Shown: piece after piece, positions 22,699 to 31,693 of the stretch | Layout: every line of letters starts with the position of its first letter | How positions within the stretch are numbered: the first letter of the stretch is position 1 | Assembly (NCBI GenBank): GCA_030537675.1 | Contig: JAUNVL010000013.1 | Location: 1 to 43,189 of the forward strand | Length of the DNA stretch: 43,189 nucleotides | Origin: Propionibacteriaceae bacterium | Lineage (GTDB): Bacteria > Actinomycetota > Actinomycetes > Propionibacteriales > Propionibacteriaceae | Direction: 5' to 3' | Translations under genes and position numbers: made by a program | Notes under the pieces: model-generated | What the model was told of the DNA's origin: nothing | Seen by the model: the letters and a program-made list of their open reading frames with translations, nothing else | The model's database searches: none

Positions 22699-24144
22699 TC
22701 AGCCGACTGCACCCTCCATCTGCAGTTCGATGAGGCGGTTGAGCTCGAGTGCGTACTCCATGGGCAGTTCCCGTGCAATGGGCTCGACGAAGCCGCGCAC
22801 GATCATGGCCATTGCCTCGAACTCACCCATCCCGCGGCTCATGAGATAGAACAACTGGTCCGCGGAGACCTTGGAAACCGTGGCCTCGTGTGCCATGGAC
22901 ACGTCGTCCTCGCGCACGTCGACGTAGGGGTAGGTGTCCGAGCGGGAGATCTGGTCCACCAACAAGGCGTCACACATGACGGACGACTTGGAGTGATGCG
23001 CGCCCGCCTCGACCTTCACCAGTCCGCGGTACGACGAACGTCCACCGTTGCGCGCCACGGACTTCGACACGATCGAGCTCGACGTGTGGGGTGCGCAGTG
23101 CACCATCTTCGAGCCGGCGTCCTGGTGCTGGCCCTCGCCGGCGAAGGCGATGGACAGCGTCTCACCGCGGGCGTACTCACCCATCAGGTAGACGGCCGGG
23201 TACTTCATGGTGACCTTGGAGCCGATGTTGCCGTCGATCCACTCCATCGTCGCGCCCTCTTCGCAGGTGGCGCGCTTGGTGACGAGGTTGTAGACGTTGT
23301 TCGACCAGTTCTGGATGGTCGTGTAGCGGCAGCGAGCGTTCTTCTTCACGATGATCTCGACCACGGCGGAGTGCAGCGAGTCGCTGGTGTAGATCGGAGC
23401 AGTGCAGCCCTCGACGTAGTGCACGTAGGCACCCTCGTCGACGATGATCAGCGTGCGCTCGAACTGGCCCATGTTCTCGGTGTTGATCCGGAAGTACGCC
23501 TGCAGCGGGATCTCCACGTTGACGCCCTTGGGCACGTAGATGAAGGATCCGCCCGACCATGCTGCGGTGTTCAGCGAGGCGAACTTGTTGTCGCCCACCG
23601 GGATGACGGAGCCGAAGTACTCCTTGAAGAGTTCCGGGTGCTCCTTGAGCGCGGTGTCGGTGTCCATGAAGATGACGCCCTGGCGCTCGAGCTCTTCGTT
23701 GATCTTGTGGTAGACCACCTCTGACTCGTACTGGGCGGCCACGCCGGACACGAGACGCGCCTTCTCGGCCTCGGGGATGCCCAGGCGGTCGTAGGTGTTC
23801 TTGATGTCCTCGGGCAGGTCCTCCCAGGTCTGGGCCTGCTTCTCGGTGGAGCGCACGAAGTACTTGATGTTGTCGAAGTCAATGCCGCTGAGGTCCGCAC
23901 CCCACGTGGGCATGGGCTTCTTGCGGAAGAGCTTGAGGCCCTTCTGACGCATGTCGTGCATCCACTCGGGCTCGTCCTTCAGCGCCGAGATGTTGCTGAC
24001 GACAGCCTCGTTGATGCCGCGCTGTGCGCTGGCGCCGGCGGAGTCGCTGTCATGCCATCCCCACTGGTAGTTGGCGAGTGCATCGAGGTGTTCGTCCTGC
24101 GTGGATCCCAGTCCGGGGGCCTGCTGCGGTGCTGTCTGAGTCAT
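22699..24144 (-). CDS. sufB: Fe-S assembly scaffold protein SufB
   Basis: A 481-residue SufB, the scaffold on which the nascent cluster forms. Visible are the N-terminal [75 protein letters not shown] and the C-terminal [24 protein letters not shown]. The conserved Cys in EGCTAP and the Glu/His residues of the core are kept. ATG 24144 has AGGAAG upstream and lies 7 nt after the sufR stop codon, so sufR and sufB are one transcript. The open frame continues upstream within sufR but is not SufB-like. Confidence 0.96.
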   Translation of the reverse strand: MTQTAPQQAPGLGSTQDEHLDALANYQWGWHDSDSAGASAQRGINEAVVSNISALKDEPEWMHDMRQKGLKLFRKKPMPTWGADLSGIDFDNIKYFVRSTEKQAQTWEDLPEDIKNTYDRLGIPEAEKARLVSGVAAQYESEVVYHKINEELERQGVIFMDTDTALKEHPELFKEYFGSVIPVGDNKFASLNTAAWSGGSFIYVPKGVNVEIPLQAYFRINTENMGQFERTLIIVDEGAYVHYVEGCTAPIYTSDSLHSAVVEIIVKKNARCRYTTIQNWSNNVYNLVTKRATCEEGATMEWIDGNIGSKVTMKYPAVYLMGEYARGETLSIAFAGEGQHQDAGSKMVHCAPHTSSSIVSKSVARNGGRSSYRGLVKVEAGAHHSKSSVMCDALLVDQISRSDTYPYVDVREDDVSMAHEATVSKVSADQLFYLMSRGMGEFEAMAMIVRGFVEPIARELPMEYALELNRLIELQMEGAVG

Positions 24145-24151
24145 GGTGGAT

Positions 24152-24829
24152 TCACTTCCTGCTGGTTGCGATGGTCTGGTGGGGAACGGGGTGGGGCACA
24201 TGCGTGGTGCACACACCGTCGCCGTGGGCGATGGTGGCCAACCGCTGCACGTGAGTGCCGAGCAGTCTTGCGAACAGCGCGGTTTCCACCTCGCAGAGGA
24301 TGGGGAACTCGGCGGCGACGTGCGCCACCGGGCAGTGGTGTTGGCAGAGTTGTTCACCGGAGGCGACGGGCTTGACCACCGGGGCGTAGCCGCTGACGGC
24401 CAGGCTGTCAGAGAGCACGTCCACCGCTGGACGCTCAGGGTGGGCGGCGCGCAGTTCATGGAACCGCTGCTCCACCCCGCTCAGCCGTTCAGCGGCGAGT
24501 TCCCGCACTGCCTCGATGCCGGCCATGTCCCGCAGTCGACGCATGGCAGCGATGGCCAGTGCGTCGTACGTGTGATGGAACTCGGAGCGGCCCACGTCGG
24601 TGAGGGAGAACACCTTGGAAGGGCGTCCCCGGCCTCGCGCGCCGTACACGCGCTGCTCACTGTCGGCAAGCGTGCCGTCAGCCAACAACGCGGTGAGGTG
24701 TCGTCGGATGGCAGCGGGGGTCAGTTCCAGCCGTCCAGCCAGCTCACTGGCCGTGGACGGTCCGTGTTGGAGGATGGAGTCGACAACTCGCTGCCGGGTG
24801 GATCGGTCATCGGGTTCCCTGATCTGCAT
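24152..24829 (-). CDS. sufR: Iron-sulfur transcriptional repressor SufR
   Basis: A 225-residue winged-helix regulator heading the suf operon. The DNA-binding domain covers residues ~10-80 ([34 protein letters not shown] and the wing [14 protein letters not shown]). The C-terminal part holds cluster ligands Cys162, Cys166 and Cys179 (CQHHCP...FPILCE) with a further Cys207. With an Fe-S cluster bound, SufR represses the operon; loss of the cluster derepresses it. ATG 24829 has GGAGGAGG close upstream. A candidate operator is at 24850-24873. Confidence 0.94.
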   Translation of the reverse strand: MQIREPDDRSTRQRVVDSILQHGPSTASELAGRLELTPAAIRRHLTALLADGTLADSEQRVYGARGRGRPSKVFSLTDVGRSEFHHTYDALAIAAMRRLRDMAGIEAVRELAAERLSGVEQRFHELRAAHPERPAVDVLSDSLAVSGYAPVVKPVASGEQLCQHHCPVAHVAAEFPILCEVETALFARLLGTHVQRLATIAHGDGVCTTHVPHPVPHQTIATSRK

Positions 24830-24849
24830 GGCACCCTCCTCCCGCTGGA

Positions 24850-24873
24850 AAACAATTGACTACGCAAGTGTTT
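24850..24873 (-). promoter_or_regulatory. Candidate SufR operator/promoter of the suf operon
   Basis: An inverted repeat AAACAATTG-N6-CAAGTGTTT with eight of nine positions matched lies 20 nt before the sufR start. Its TTG-N6-CAA core and position suit autoregulation. A TTGAAA element further upstream on the minus strand could be the -35 box, but no clear -10 pairs with it. Confidence 0.55.
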
Positions 24874-24914
24874 CCTAATGAGACTGTGCTTTCAAGCGAG
24901 GCAACCCTTAGTTG

Positions 24915-24950
24915 CACCACGTTCGCGATCCGCTGATCTTCGACGTGGTG
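24915..24950 (-). terminator. Possible hairpin terminator after the GH94 gene
   Basis: CACCACGT and ACGTGGTG form an 8-bp stem with a large loop, starting 15 nt after the GH94 stop codon in the minus direction. No T-run follows, so termination is uncertain. It separates the sugar operon from the suf promoter. Confidence 0.35.
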
Positions 24951-24965
24951 AACGCGTGGTCCTTC

Positions 24966-27900
24966 TCAGCCGAGATCCACTTCCATCTCGCACAGTCCGT
25001 CAGGCTCCACCATGGCCTCCTCCCACACCTGGATGGGGATGATCACGCCGCCGGGGCGGTACCGCGCGGACTCGTCCGTGGTGGGCACGTCCCTACCGCC
25101 GATGCGAACTGATGTCACACGGGCGCCGCTCGCGCGGATGGTGTAGCGGACCCGCACCTGCCGTCCGCCCAGCACCACGGTCGCCATGAGACCATCGAGC
25201 CCTACCGGCAGCACGGGGTCGACCACGAGCCCGCTTGCCCGCCACCGCAGTCCGAGGAAACGCTCGCTGACAAGGCGCAGGATCAGTCCGGGTCCCGACG
25301 AGTAGACGCGCCACCCACCCTCGAAGTCGAAAGCAGGGTTGAAGAGCTGCGCGGCTCTGGCCTCGGCGTCGTAGCGATCACTGAATCTCGCGTCCACCGA
25401 CGAGTAGTAGCAGTTCGACTGGCGTGGCGCGGCGCCGGGGACGGTGTCACCCAACGTCTGTGGCACCACGAGTTGCAGGGCCCGCCAGGCACGCTCGGCC
25501 TCGCCGAGGCGCAGCAGCGCCTCCACCCAGCGGAGATGGGCGTGGGTGTACATCAGGCCAATCTCCCTCCCCCAGAACGTCGCTGCCTCAGCCCGCAGGA
25601 ACATGTGGGTCTCGCCCCCGTGGTAGGCCACCGGCGTGTCGAAGAGGTAGATGCCTGCCGGGCCGTCCAGATGTTCATCGATGATGGCCACGTGATCACG
25701 CGCCTCCTGTGGTGTGAGGAGTTCATCGGCCAACGCGTGGATCATCTGCAGAGAGCCGTGCGTCAGGCCGGTGCGGTGGTCCGAGGGGTGGACCAGCAGT
25801 TCCACACCGCCCTCGCTCACGATCGCGTAACCGGCCAGTTCGCCGTCCCTGAGCAGGAGTTCACGAACGGCCTCCTCGGTCCGTCCGGCGACAGCGCGCA
25901 ACTGTTCTGCGAGCTCCCGATCCGTCTCGCCGAGCGCAGCTGCCAACGTCGAAAAAGCCTTGATCTCCAGCTCAGCTGTCCAGGTGGAACACATGAATCC
26001 CGCGATGTCCGGATCCGCCGGCTGGAGCGAATCATTCCAGTCGCCGTGGCCGTACGCCGGCAGCCGAGAATCGTGTGCACGACGGGACTCGATGTGGGCG
26101 ACTGCTGCCAGCACATGGTCCCTGATGGGGGTGGGGCGAAGGAGGGTGTCGCTGCCCACCCAGCCTGCTTCAACGTCCAGGATGGAGGGATCACCGCTCA
26201 TGAGGATGTGCTCCCCCAGGGCAAGCAACGGCCAGTAGACGACATCGCCATGGCTCTCCCGATGTCCGGGGGCACGCCGCTCCGGCAGGTACTCGAACCA
26301 CTGCGGCCAGTCGCCGTCGTCCTGCTGGGCGGAGAAGACCACCTGCAGCACCTCCTCCACGAGATCCAACCGGCCTGCGGCCACCAGCAGACCGATGGGC
26401 CCCTGACACACGTCCCGAGTGCCCCAGGCACCTCCGGTGAACTGCTCCAGCCCCCTCGGCACCTGGTAATGGATCACTGCGTCCTGTGCCAGCCAGGGAA
26501 GAAAGTCAGCCAGGCGCTGGGCCTCCGGGACGCCGTCGAGGTGGGGAGCATGCGCCACGAGACTCGTCTCCGATGTCTCGGTGCCGCCGGGAAGCGGGAT
26601 CCGCAGCTGCAGGGTGCCGTCATCGCTGCGGCGGATGAGCCAGCCTGTCTCCCGTTCGCTCCCATCGGCGTGCAGTGGGGCATCCCCGGTGGCGAGGGAC
26701 TCCACGTCCGTGCGGGCCGCCAGCATCAGCGGCACGGGTGCGCCATCGACGCGCACGTCGACGCTCAGTTCCGTGGGGGTGAGGGTGGTCGTGGCCGTGA
26801 TCGTGCGGCCCTGCCAGCGCCACCACCACGATGCGGCGCCTGCTGTGACGGACCAGGCGCTGGGTAGGCCCACCAATCGCCAGCCCTCACCGGTGTCAGC
26901 AAAAAACCGGACACCTTCCGCCTGCGTCAGTCCGAGGTAGCTGCGCCGCACCGACAGGAGAGGTTCGGCGTCTGCGTGACCCTTCGTGAGCTGGGAGGCG
27001 AGCGTGCCGTTCATCCACACGGTGACCGCGGCCGCGGGATCGTGGGGTCCGGCACCCTCTCCGGCGACGAGGATGTGGCCGTGGGGGCGAAGGACAGCGA
27101 TCTCCTTTGCTGCCGCTACAACGTGCGCAGGACCCACCCGATACGCCCACGGCTTCCCGCCGGGGTCATTCTCGACGAGTTCCGCTGGCACGCCCGTGAT
27201 CGACAGGAATTCTGACGTCTCCAGAGCCTCGCCGTGGAGCCACTCGGGATGCCCGAACAGCGTCGGGGTGACGGAGTCACCACTGCGGGAGACCGCCGAC
27301 TCCCCCGACCAGTCGGCTTCGGCCAGCCGACGGCGAACCATCTGCACGTCCGCGGGGCCGGACGCGGCCGCGTGATCCTCGACCACCAGCACGCGGAACC
27401 CCACTGTCGCGGAGGCGCCCGGCATCAGCGTGATCGGTTCGCTCTGGAGGCCGGCGAGGGTGTGCTCGTGCTGGAGACGCTCGGACGGGAGATCCGACCC
27501 CATGTGCAGGCCGGTGCCGTCGTTGGCAGCCAGTTGGAGGGCGTCGGTGCACCAGCCCGCCACTGGATGCGTGCAGGTCAGTGCCAACCACGGAGTCCTC
27601 GTACCGGGCATGTTCTGCCGCACCGCAAGGATGACCGAGCCAGCGTCGTCGAGTGGGGTGAGGTCAAGGTACTGCGACACGTAGAGCTCGTTGCGACGCA
27701 GATCGTCCCACGGCGTGAGCGCCACGTCGAGCGTGCAGACCGCATCCACGTCCACCTGGCCGGGACCGCCGTTGGTGATGCGCAGGCTCCAGCCGAACAT
27801 GCCGTCAGCCGGCTGCTCCCAGGACAGGTGCCAGTCGAGGCCCTCCTGGGTTCCGCTCAGCGAGGGGGCGCCGTCGGAGGAGACGATGGTGGCGCCGCTG

Positions 27901-28082
27901 GCCGGTCCCAACAGCCCCAGAGCCACGTGGGGGCCGCTCGTGGAGCGCCGGCGGAGCCAGACCTGGTGCGGTCCGGCCTCGAGCTCGCTGCCGGGGTACT
28001 GGATGACGCTGAGCGCTCCCGCGTCCAGTCGCTGGAGCGCGCCAGCCGAGGTGAAACATGCGTGGATCTGCGGAGCGGTCAT
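24966..28082 (-). CDS. GH94-family glycoside phosphorylase, probable 1,2-beta-oligoglucan phosphorylase
   Basis: A 1038-residue cytoplasmic protein without signal peptide. The first ~500 residues are beta-rich with a Trp-rich patch (ASWWWRWQGRT), and the (alpha/alpha)6 catalytic barrel begins near residue 520 (LADFLPWLAQDAVIHYQVP). GH94 hallmarks are GGAWGTRDVCQGPIGLL and YGHGDWNDSL with the catalytic Asp (~residue 678); cellobiose phosphorylases have GGGDWNDGM here. The length fits sophoro-oligosaccharide phosphorylases (~1100 aa) better than cellobiose phosphorylases (~800 aa). The predicted reaction is (beta-1,2-Glc)n plus phosphate giving (n-1) and alpha-glucose-1-phosphate. Its ATG overlaps the GH3 stop (ATGA). 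The specificity is inferred from length and neighbours; another beta-glucan or a synthase-like GH94 activity is possible. Confidence 0.82.
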   Translation of the reverse strand: MTAPQIHACFTSAGALQRLDAGALSVIQYPGSELEAGPHQVWLRRRSTSGPHVALGLLGPASGATIVSSDGAPSLSGTQEGLDWHLSWEQPADGMFGWSLRITNGGPGQVDVDAVCTLDVALTPWDDLRRNELYVSQYLDLTPLDDAGSVILAVRQNMPGTRTPWLALTCTHPVAGWCTDALQLAANDGTGLHMGSDLPSERLQHEHTLAGLQSEPITLMPGASATVGFRVLVVEDHAAASGPADVQMVRRRLAEADWSGESAVSRSGDSVTPTLFGHPEWLHGEALETSEFLSITGVPAELVENDPGGKPWAYRVGPAHVVAAAKEIAVLRPHGHILVAGEGAGPHDPAAAVTVWMNGTLASQLTKGHADAEPLLSVRRSYLGLTQAEGVRFFADTGEGWRLVGLPSAWSVTAGAASWWWRWQGRTITATTTLTPTELSVDVRVDGAPVPLMLAARTDVESLATGDAPLHADGSERETGWLIRRSDDGTLQLRIPLPGGTETSETSLVAHAPHLDGVPEAQRLADFLPWLAQDAVIHYQVPRGLEQFTGGAWGTRDVCQGPIGLLVAAGRLDLVEEVLQVVFSAQQDDGDWPQWFEYLPERRAPGHRESHGDVVYWPLLALGEHILMSGDPSILDVEAGWVGSDTLLRPTPIRDHVLAAVAHIESRRAHDSRLPAYGHGDWNDSLQPADPDIAGFMCSTWTAELEIKAFSTLAAALGETDRELAEQLRAVAGRTEEAVRELLLRDGELAGYAIVSEGGVELLVHPSDHRTGLTHGSLQMIHALADELLTPQEARDHVAIIDEHLDGPAGIYLFDTPVAYHGGETHMFLRAEAATFWGREIGLMYTHAHLRWVEALLRLGEAERAWRALQLVVPQTLGDTVPGAAPRQSNCYYSSVDARFSDRYDAEARAAQLFNPAFDFEGGWRVYSSGPGLILRLVSERFLGLRWRASGLVVDPVLPVGLDGLMATVVLGGRQVRVRYTIRASGARVTSVRIGGRDVPTTDESARYRPGGVIIPIQVWEEAMVEPDGLCEMEVDLG

Positions 28083-29953
28083 GACGGAGGTCCGTTCCCT
28101 GGGTCGGTGGAAAGTCGTAGCCCGTGTCCAATGGTGAACAGCGGGTGGGGCGTGTCGCCGCTGACATCCTCCCGGGATGAGCGGACCTCGTCCATCGAGG
28201 AGGGGAACTGCACCGGCAGTCTCCCTTCAGGCGCAACCTTGCCCGTGATGGCGGCCACCCAGGCGGAGTCCTCCACACCGAAGGAGACCGTCAGTGCGGA
28301 GACGACGCCGACCAGCGGCGTGCACACGGCCGGGCGATCGGCAGCGACATCCACCACCAGCGGGCAGTGTGCGGCAATCCGGCCGAGTCGGTGAGCCAGG
28401 CCGGGCGCGAATTCCAGGCTGCCCTGGTGGAACTGGGCCTCCAGGAACAGGTCGTCCCGATGTTCGAAGGGGGCTGCCAGCCTGACCAGCGCCACGTCCG
28501 CTTCCTCCGGATTCGTCACTGGCACGCACCCGGGCGGCAACGCGTGCTCCACACACCCTTCCAGGTACACCTTGGGCGCTTTGCCTGAGGCCATGGGGAG
28601 CACGCCGTCGTTGGTGCACACCACGACGGATCGGGCCTGGGTGCGCCACCCGAGCTCCACATCCGACGGCTGCGCGACGTTGTCTGGCGCGTTGTCCTCG
28701 TCGACGAACGGGTTGTCGAACAACCCGAGCTCAAACTTCACCCGCAGCAGTCGGCGCGCCGACTCCTCCAGCCGGCTGCGCCCCACCAGCCCCTGACTGA
28801 CGAGCTGGAGCAACAGATCCGTGCACTCCTCGCCACCGAACTGGTCGACCCCTGCATCCAGCAGCAACAGCATGCGGTGCTTCGCATCGAGATGCTCCAC
28901 ACCCCAGGCCCGCGCCGGCAGCACCTGATCCCCCACCTTGTTGTCGTTGACGAGCTCCCAGTCGGACAGGATGACGCCGTCGTAGGCGAGCCGCCCACGG
29001 AGCAACCCTGTGACAAGGCCTCGGTTGTAGGCAAAACCCACCTCCTCGACTGGCTCACCGTCCAGCACAAGCCCCACCGGGCGCCCGTAGTACGGCATGA
29101 TCGCAGCCGTCCCAGCCTTGATGGCGGCTTCGAAGGGTCGCAGGTGCTCCTCGAAGCGTCCGCCGGGATAGACCTGATCCCGGCCATACGGGAAGTGGGC
29201 GTCCTCGCCACCCGCCTGCGGCCCGGCACCGGGGAAGTGCTTGGTGGTGGCGCTGACGGAATCCGGCCCCAATCGATCACCCTGCAGTGCCGTCACCGCG
29301 ACGGCCATGCACCGGGCAACGAAGTCGGCATCGGCACCCAGGGTTTCGCGTTGCCGGGCCCAGCGCGGTTCCGTCGCAAGATCCGCCGTGGGATGGAGCG
29401 CGGCGCGGATGCCAACCGCGACGTACTCCCGACGCACCACCTGGAAGAACTGGCGGACCAGGTCCACGTCGCCGAGCGCCGCCAGCCCCATGGGGTCAGG
29501 CCATCGCGAGAAGAACGTGGACGCCCAACTCGTGCCTGCGTTCTGGGCGGCCGAGTGCCTCGGGTCGGTGGAGATGGTCACGGGAATGGCATGGGGCGCC
29601 TCGCACGCCAGTTCCTGGAGCCGGTTGGACCACCGTGCCGCAGTGGTTGCGTCCCTCAGCGCGTGGACGTTGAAGTGCGTCAGGTGTTTACCCAGCACCA
29701 CTTCCCTGGCCCCGGACTTCGATATCTGTCCGGGGCCCTCCAGGAGCTCTCCGTCGGCCCCTGCCTCGATCACGGTGTGGAACATCAGCCCCACGAGTTC
29801 CAGGACGTCGAGCCGTGGAAGAAGGTCATCCACCCGCTCCTCCACTGGAAGCCGGGGGTCCTCGAACGGGTCGAGGACCCCATTGCGGTTGAGGTCGCGG
29901 AACGCCACGCCGTCGACGGTGGTGAGCCCGATCATCGTCGCGTCACCATGCAT
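28079..29953 (-). CDS. GH3-family beta-glucosidase
   Basis: A 624-residue intracellular glycoside hydrolase family 3 enzyme, probably splitting glucose from the non-reducing end of imported oligosaccharides. Near the N-terminus is an EF-hand-like loop, DLNRNGVLDPFED, common in this GH3 subgroup. The TIM-barrel shows TISTDPRH, ATTKHFPGAGPQ and the nucleophile Asp in GVILSDWELV (~residue 330). The alpha/beta sandwich follows (VVVCTNDGVLPM through EGRLPVQFP). No fibronectin domain and no signal peptide. Start ATG 29953 lies 10 nt after the preceding stop; longer upstream frames are out-of-frame glucanase sequence. GH3 beside GH94 and a solute-binding protein mirrors the Listeria sophoro-oligosaccharide cluster. 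Confidence 0.88.
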   Translation of the reverse strand: MHGDATMIGLTTVDGVAFRDLNRNGVLDPFEDPRLPVEERVDDLLPRLDVLELVGLMFHTVIEAGADGELLEGPGQISKSGAREVVLGKHLTHFNVHALRDATTAARWSNRLQELACEAPHAIPVTISTDPRHSAAQNAGTSWASTFFSRWPDPMGLAALGDVDLVRQFFQVVRREYVAVGIRAALHPTADLATEPRWARQRETLGADADFVARCMAVAVTALQGDRLGPDSVSATTKHFPGAGPQAGGEDAHFPYGRDQVYPGGRFEEHLRPFEAAIKAGTAAIMPYYGRPVGLVLDGEPVEEVGFAYNRGLVTGLLRGRLAYDGVILSDWELVNDNKVGDQVLPARAWGVEHLDAKHRMLLLLDAGVDQFGGEECTDLLLQLVSQGLVGRSRLEESARRLLRVKFELGLFDNPFVDEDNAPDNVAQPSDVELGWRTQARSVVVCTNDGVLPMASGKAPKVYLEGCVEHALPPGCVPVTNPEEADVALVRLAAPFEHRDDLFLEAQFHQGSLEFAPGLAHRLGRIAAHCPLVVDVAADRPAVCTPLVGVVSALTVSFGVEDSAWVAAITGKVAPEGRLPVQFPSSMDEVRSSREDVSGDTPHPLFTIGHGLRLSTDPGNGPPS

Positions 29954-29963
29954 GGCCAGGGAC

Positions 29964-31661
29964 TCAGACCCCGGTGCCCGGCAGGCCGGGCTTATTGGTC
30001 GGCTGGGTGGGCCGTGGCACCGTTGCCGATGGAGTCGGACTCGGTTTGGTCGACGGCTTCGGAGTGGGCGACGTGGGCTTGGTCGACGGCGTCGGAGTGG
30101 GCTTCGTTGGTTCAGGCGACGGCACCGCAGTGGGCTCAACGTTGAACTCTTCCATGGCCAGGAGGGGCCGAAGAGCGCGTTCCACCGCGGGGGTTGCGAA
30201 GTACTTGTGCAACCGACCCGACAACATGACGTTGCCCAACGCTCCCAGGCACATCGACTGGTCGAGTGACAGGTGACGTTTCGCGACTTTGCCGCTCTTC
30301 ACGGCCACGGCGTCGTAGAAGCCGCCGGTGCCATAGGACTTGAAGTCCTTCTGCAGTTTCGCGAGGTTCTCGCGGGCGTTCTCCGGCTCGTACATCATCG
30401 CCAGGAATGCTGCGTGCGGTGTCACGACGCCGTCGCCGTATGTGGTGGGTGGCTTGGTGGAGACGTAATTGGTTTTCTCCTGGTCCGAGAAGTATCCCTC
30501 TGGGTTCATGCCCAGCGCATCCACGCCGTATTCGCGGTAGCCCCCCGCCGGGTCGGAGCATGGCGAGAATCCCCAGTAGCCGTACTTGGCATCGTCGAGG
30601 CCGTGCTCGCGTTGTGCGCGCACGTGCAACGGGTGGTTCCTTCCCCAGCTGTTGGGTGCCCACGTGGCCTCGGGGACGAAAAGGTCAGGCATCAGCTCCT
30701 CGAACATGGACCCACCCCAGCCGGGTACAACCTGGAAGCCGCGGTAGGTGTAGGCACCCTGGTAGACGGGGACTCCCAAGTACGTCACCTCCTCACCCAC
30801 GGGAGTCATCTCCTGCCAGTCGTACGGTGGCGGGAAGGTGCGGAACGTGCTGAAGTACACCTTGTCGGGAAGCTGTCCACGGATGATCCCGAGGTACGTG
30901 ACCATGCGGGCCTCGGAGATCGTCGTGTCGTAGTGGTTCTTGGTGTACCAGACATCTTCTCCCTCACCGATGGCAGAGGGAAGCAGGTCAGCCTCCTGGC
31001 CGGGTTTGGCTGTCCAGAAACCGCCATAGATACCTCCGGTGGGTCCGTCCTCCCCCTTGGGACCGAACTTCTTGTCGTAGAACATGTCCCAGCGCATGGC
31101 CTCGAAAAGCTTGCTGGCAGCGATACTGTTCGCGGGATCGGCCTCTGCAACGACGTGCAGTGCAGCGCCCAACCAGCCCATGTCGACGCTGGACACAAAG
31201 GGGTACACGACGTTGCCATCTTCCGGCCAGGTGTACAGGACGGCGCCGGTGGCCTCGTCGTACCAGTTGTAGAACATGCCGCTCGGCTCGTGCTTCTCAA
31301 TCCGCGCCAGGGTGGCGAGGGTCTTGCTGATCCGGGTGCTGCATTCGCCCCCGCTGATGATGCCGAGGTCGCGCGCCACGATGCAGCACCACAGGTAGCC
31401 GCCGATGTTGGTCGGTGATGTGTAGCCACTCCGCTTCAACAGATCGCCGTCAATGTTGTCGGCCACCAGCCCTGACTTCTCGTCCGTCATGGCGGTCATC
31501 GACGCCCAGGTGTCGCTGGCCCAGGCGTACAACTGTTTGTCGTGCGTGGGTGACGTGCCGGGCTCAGGATCGGCGCCGGCGGGCAGCGTCGAGATTGCCG
31601 TGATGACGCCCACTCCGGCGGTGGCGCCCAGTAGTCCGCGTCGCGAAAGTTTGTAGGTCAT
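29964..31661 (-). CDS. Secreted PF10091 (GH144-like) glucanase with PT-rich tail and terminal LPGTG
   Basis: A 565-residue exported protein. A Tat-type signal (SRRGLLG at 6-12, cleavage about AGA-DP at residue 30) precedes a PF10091 'glycoamylase' catalytic domain (~40-500). Domain landmarks are TNIGGYLWCCIVARDLG, FVSSVDMGWLGAAL, HYDTTISEARMVTYLG, GGSMFEELMP, YWGFSPCSDPAGG, YREYGVDALGMN and VVTPHAAFLAMMYEP. The family includes GH144 endo-beta-1,2-glucanases and the trimming domain of cyclic beta-1,2-glucan synthases. The last ~60 residues are a Pro/Thr/Ser/Lys repeat ending KPGLPGTGV-stop: a sortase-like LPGTG without the usual membrane helix. It should cut beta-1,2-glucan outside the cell to importable oligosaccharides. 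ATG 31661 has AAGGAG upstream. Confidence 0.85.
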   Translation of the reverse strand: MTYKLSRRGLLGATAGVGVITAISTLPAGADPEPGTSPTHDKQLYAWASDTWASMTAMTDEKSGLVADNIDGDLLKRSGYTSPTNIGGYLWCCIVARDLGIISGGECSTRISKTLATLARIEKHEPSGMFYNWYDEATGAVLYTWPEDGNVVYPFVSSVDMGWLGAALHVVAEADPANSIAASKLFEAMRWDMFYDKKFGPKGEDGPTGGIYGGFWTAKPGQEADLLPSAIGEGEDVWYTKNHYDTTISEARMVTYLGIIRGQLPDKVYFSTFRTFPPPYDWQEMTPVGEEVTYLGVPVYQGAYTYRGFQVVPGWGGSMFEELMPDLFVPEATWAPNSWGRNHPLHVRAQREHGLDDAKYGYWGFSPCSDPAGGYREYGVDALGMNPEGYFSDQEKTNYVSTKPPTTYGDGVVTPHAAFLAMMYEPENARENLAKLQKDFKSYGTGGFYDAVAVKSGKVAKRHLSLDQSMCLGALGNVMLSGRLHKYFATPAVERALRPLLAMEEFNVEPTAVPSPEPTKPTPTPSTKPTSPTPKPSTKPSPTPSATVPRPTQPTNKPGLPGTGV

Positions 31662-31693
31662 GGGGAGGACTCCTTGTTGTTCAACATGGGGGA

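Noticed and set aside
22015..23724. A 569-codon plus-strand open frame opposite sufD and sufB
   Set aside because: Pure antisense of two highly conserved suf genes, no start signal and no recognisable protein features.
29990..30130. Short tandem DNA repeats (GGAGTGGGC... units) that could suggest a repeat array
   Set aside because: They encode the Pro/Thr/Ser/Lys linker of the secreted glucanase and are explained as coding sequence, not CRISPR or an intergenic repeat.
28877..30145. A 422-codon plus-strand open frame opposite the GH3 gene
   Set aside because: It is a GC-rich shadow; the GH3 frame has the nucleophile and other family motifs.
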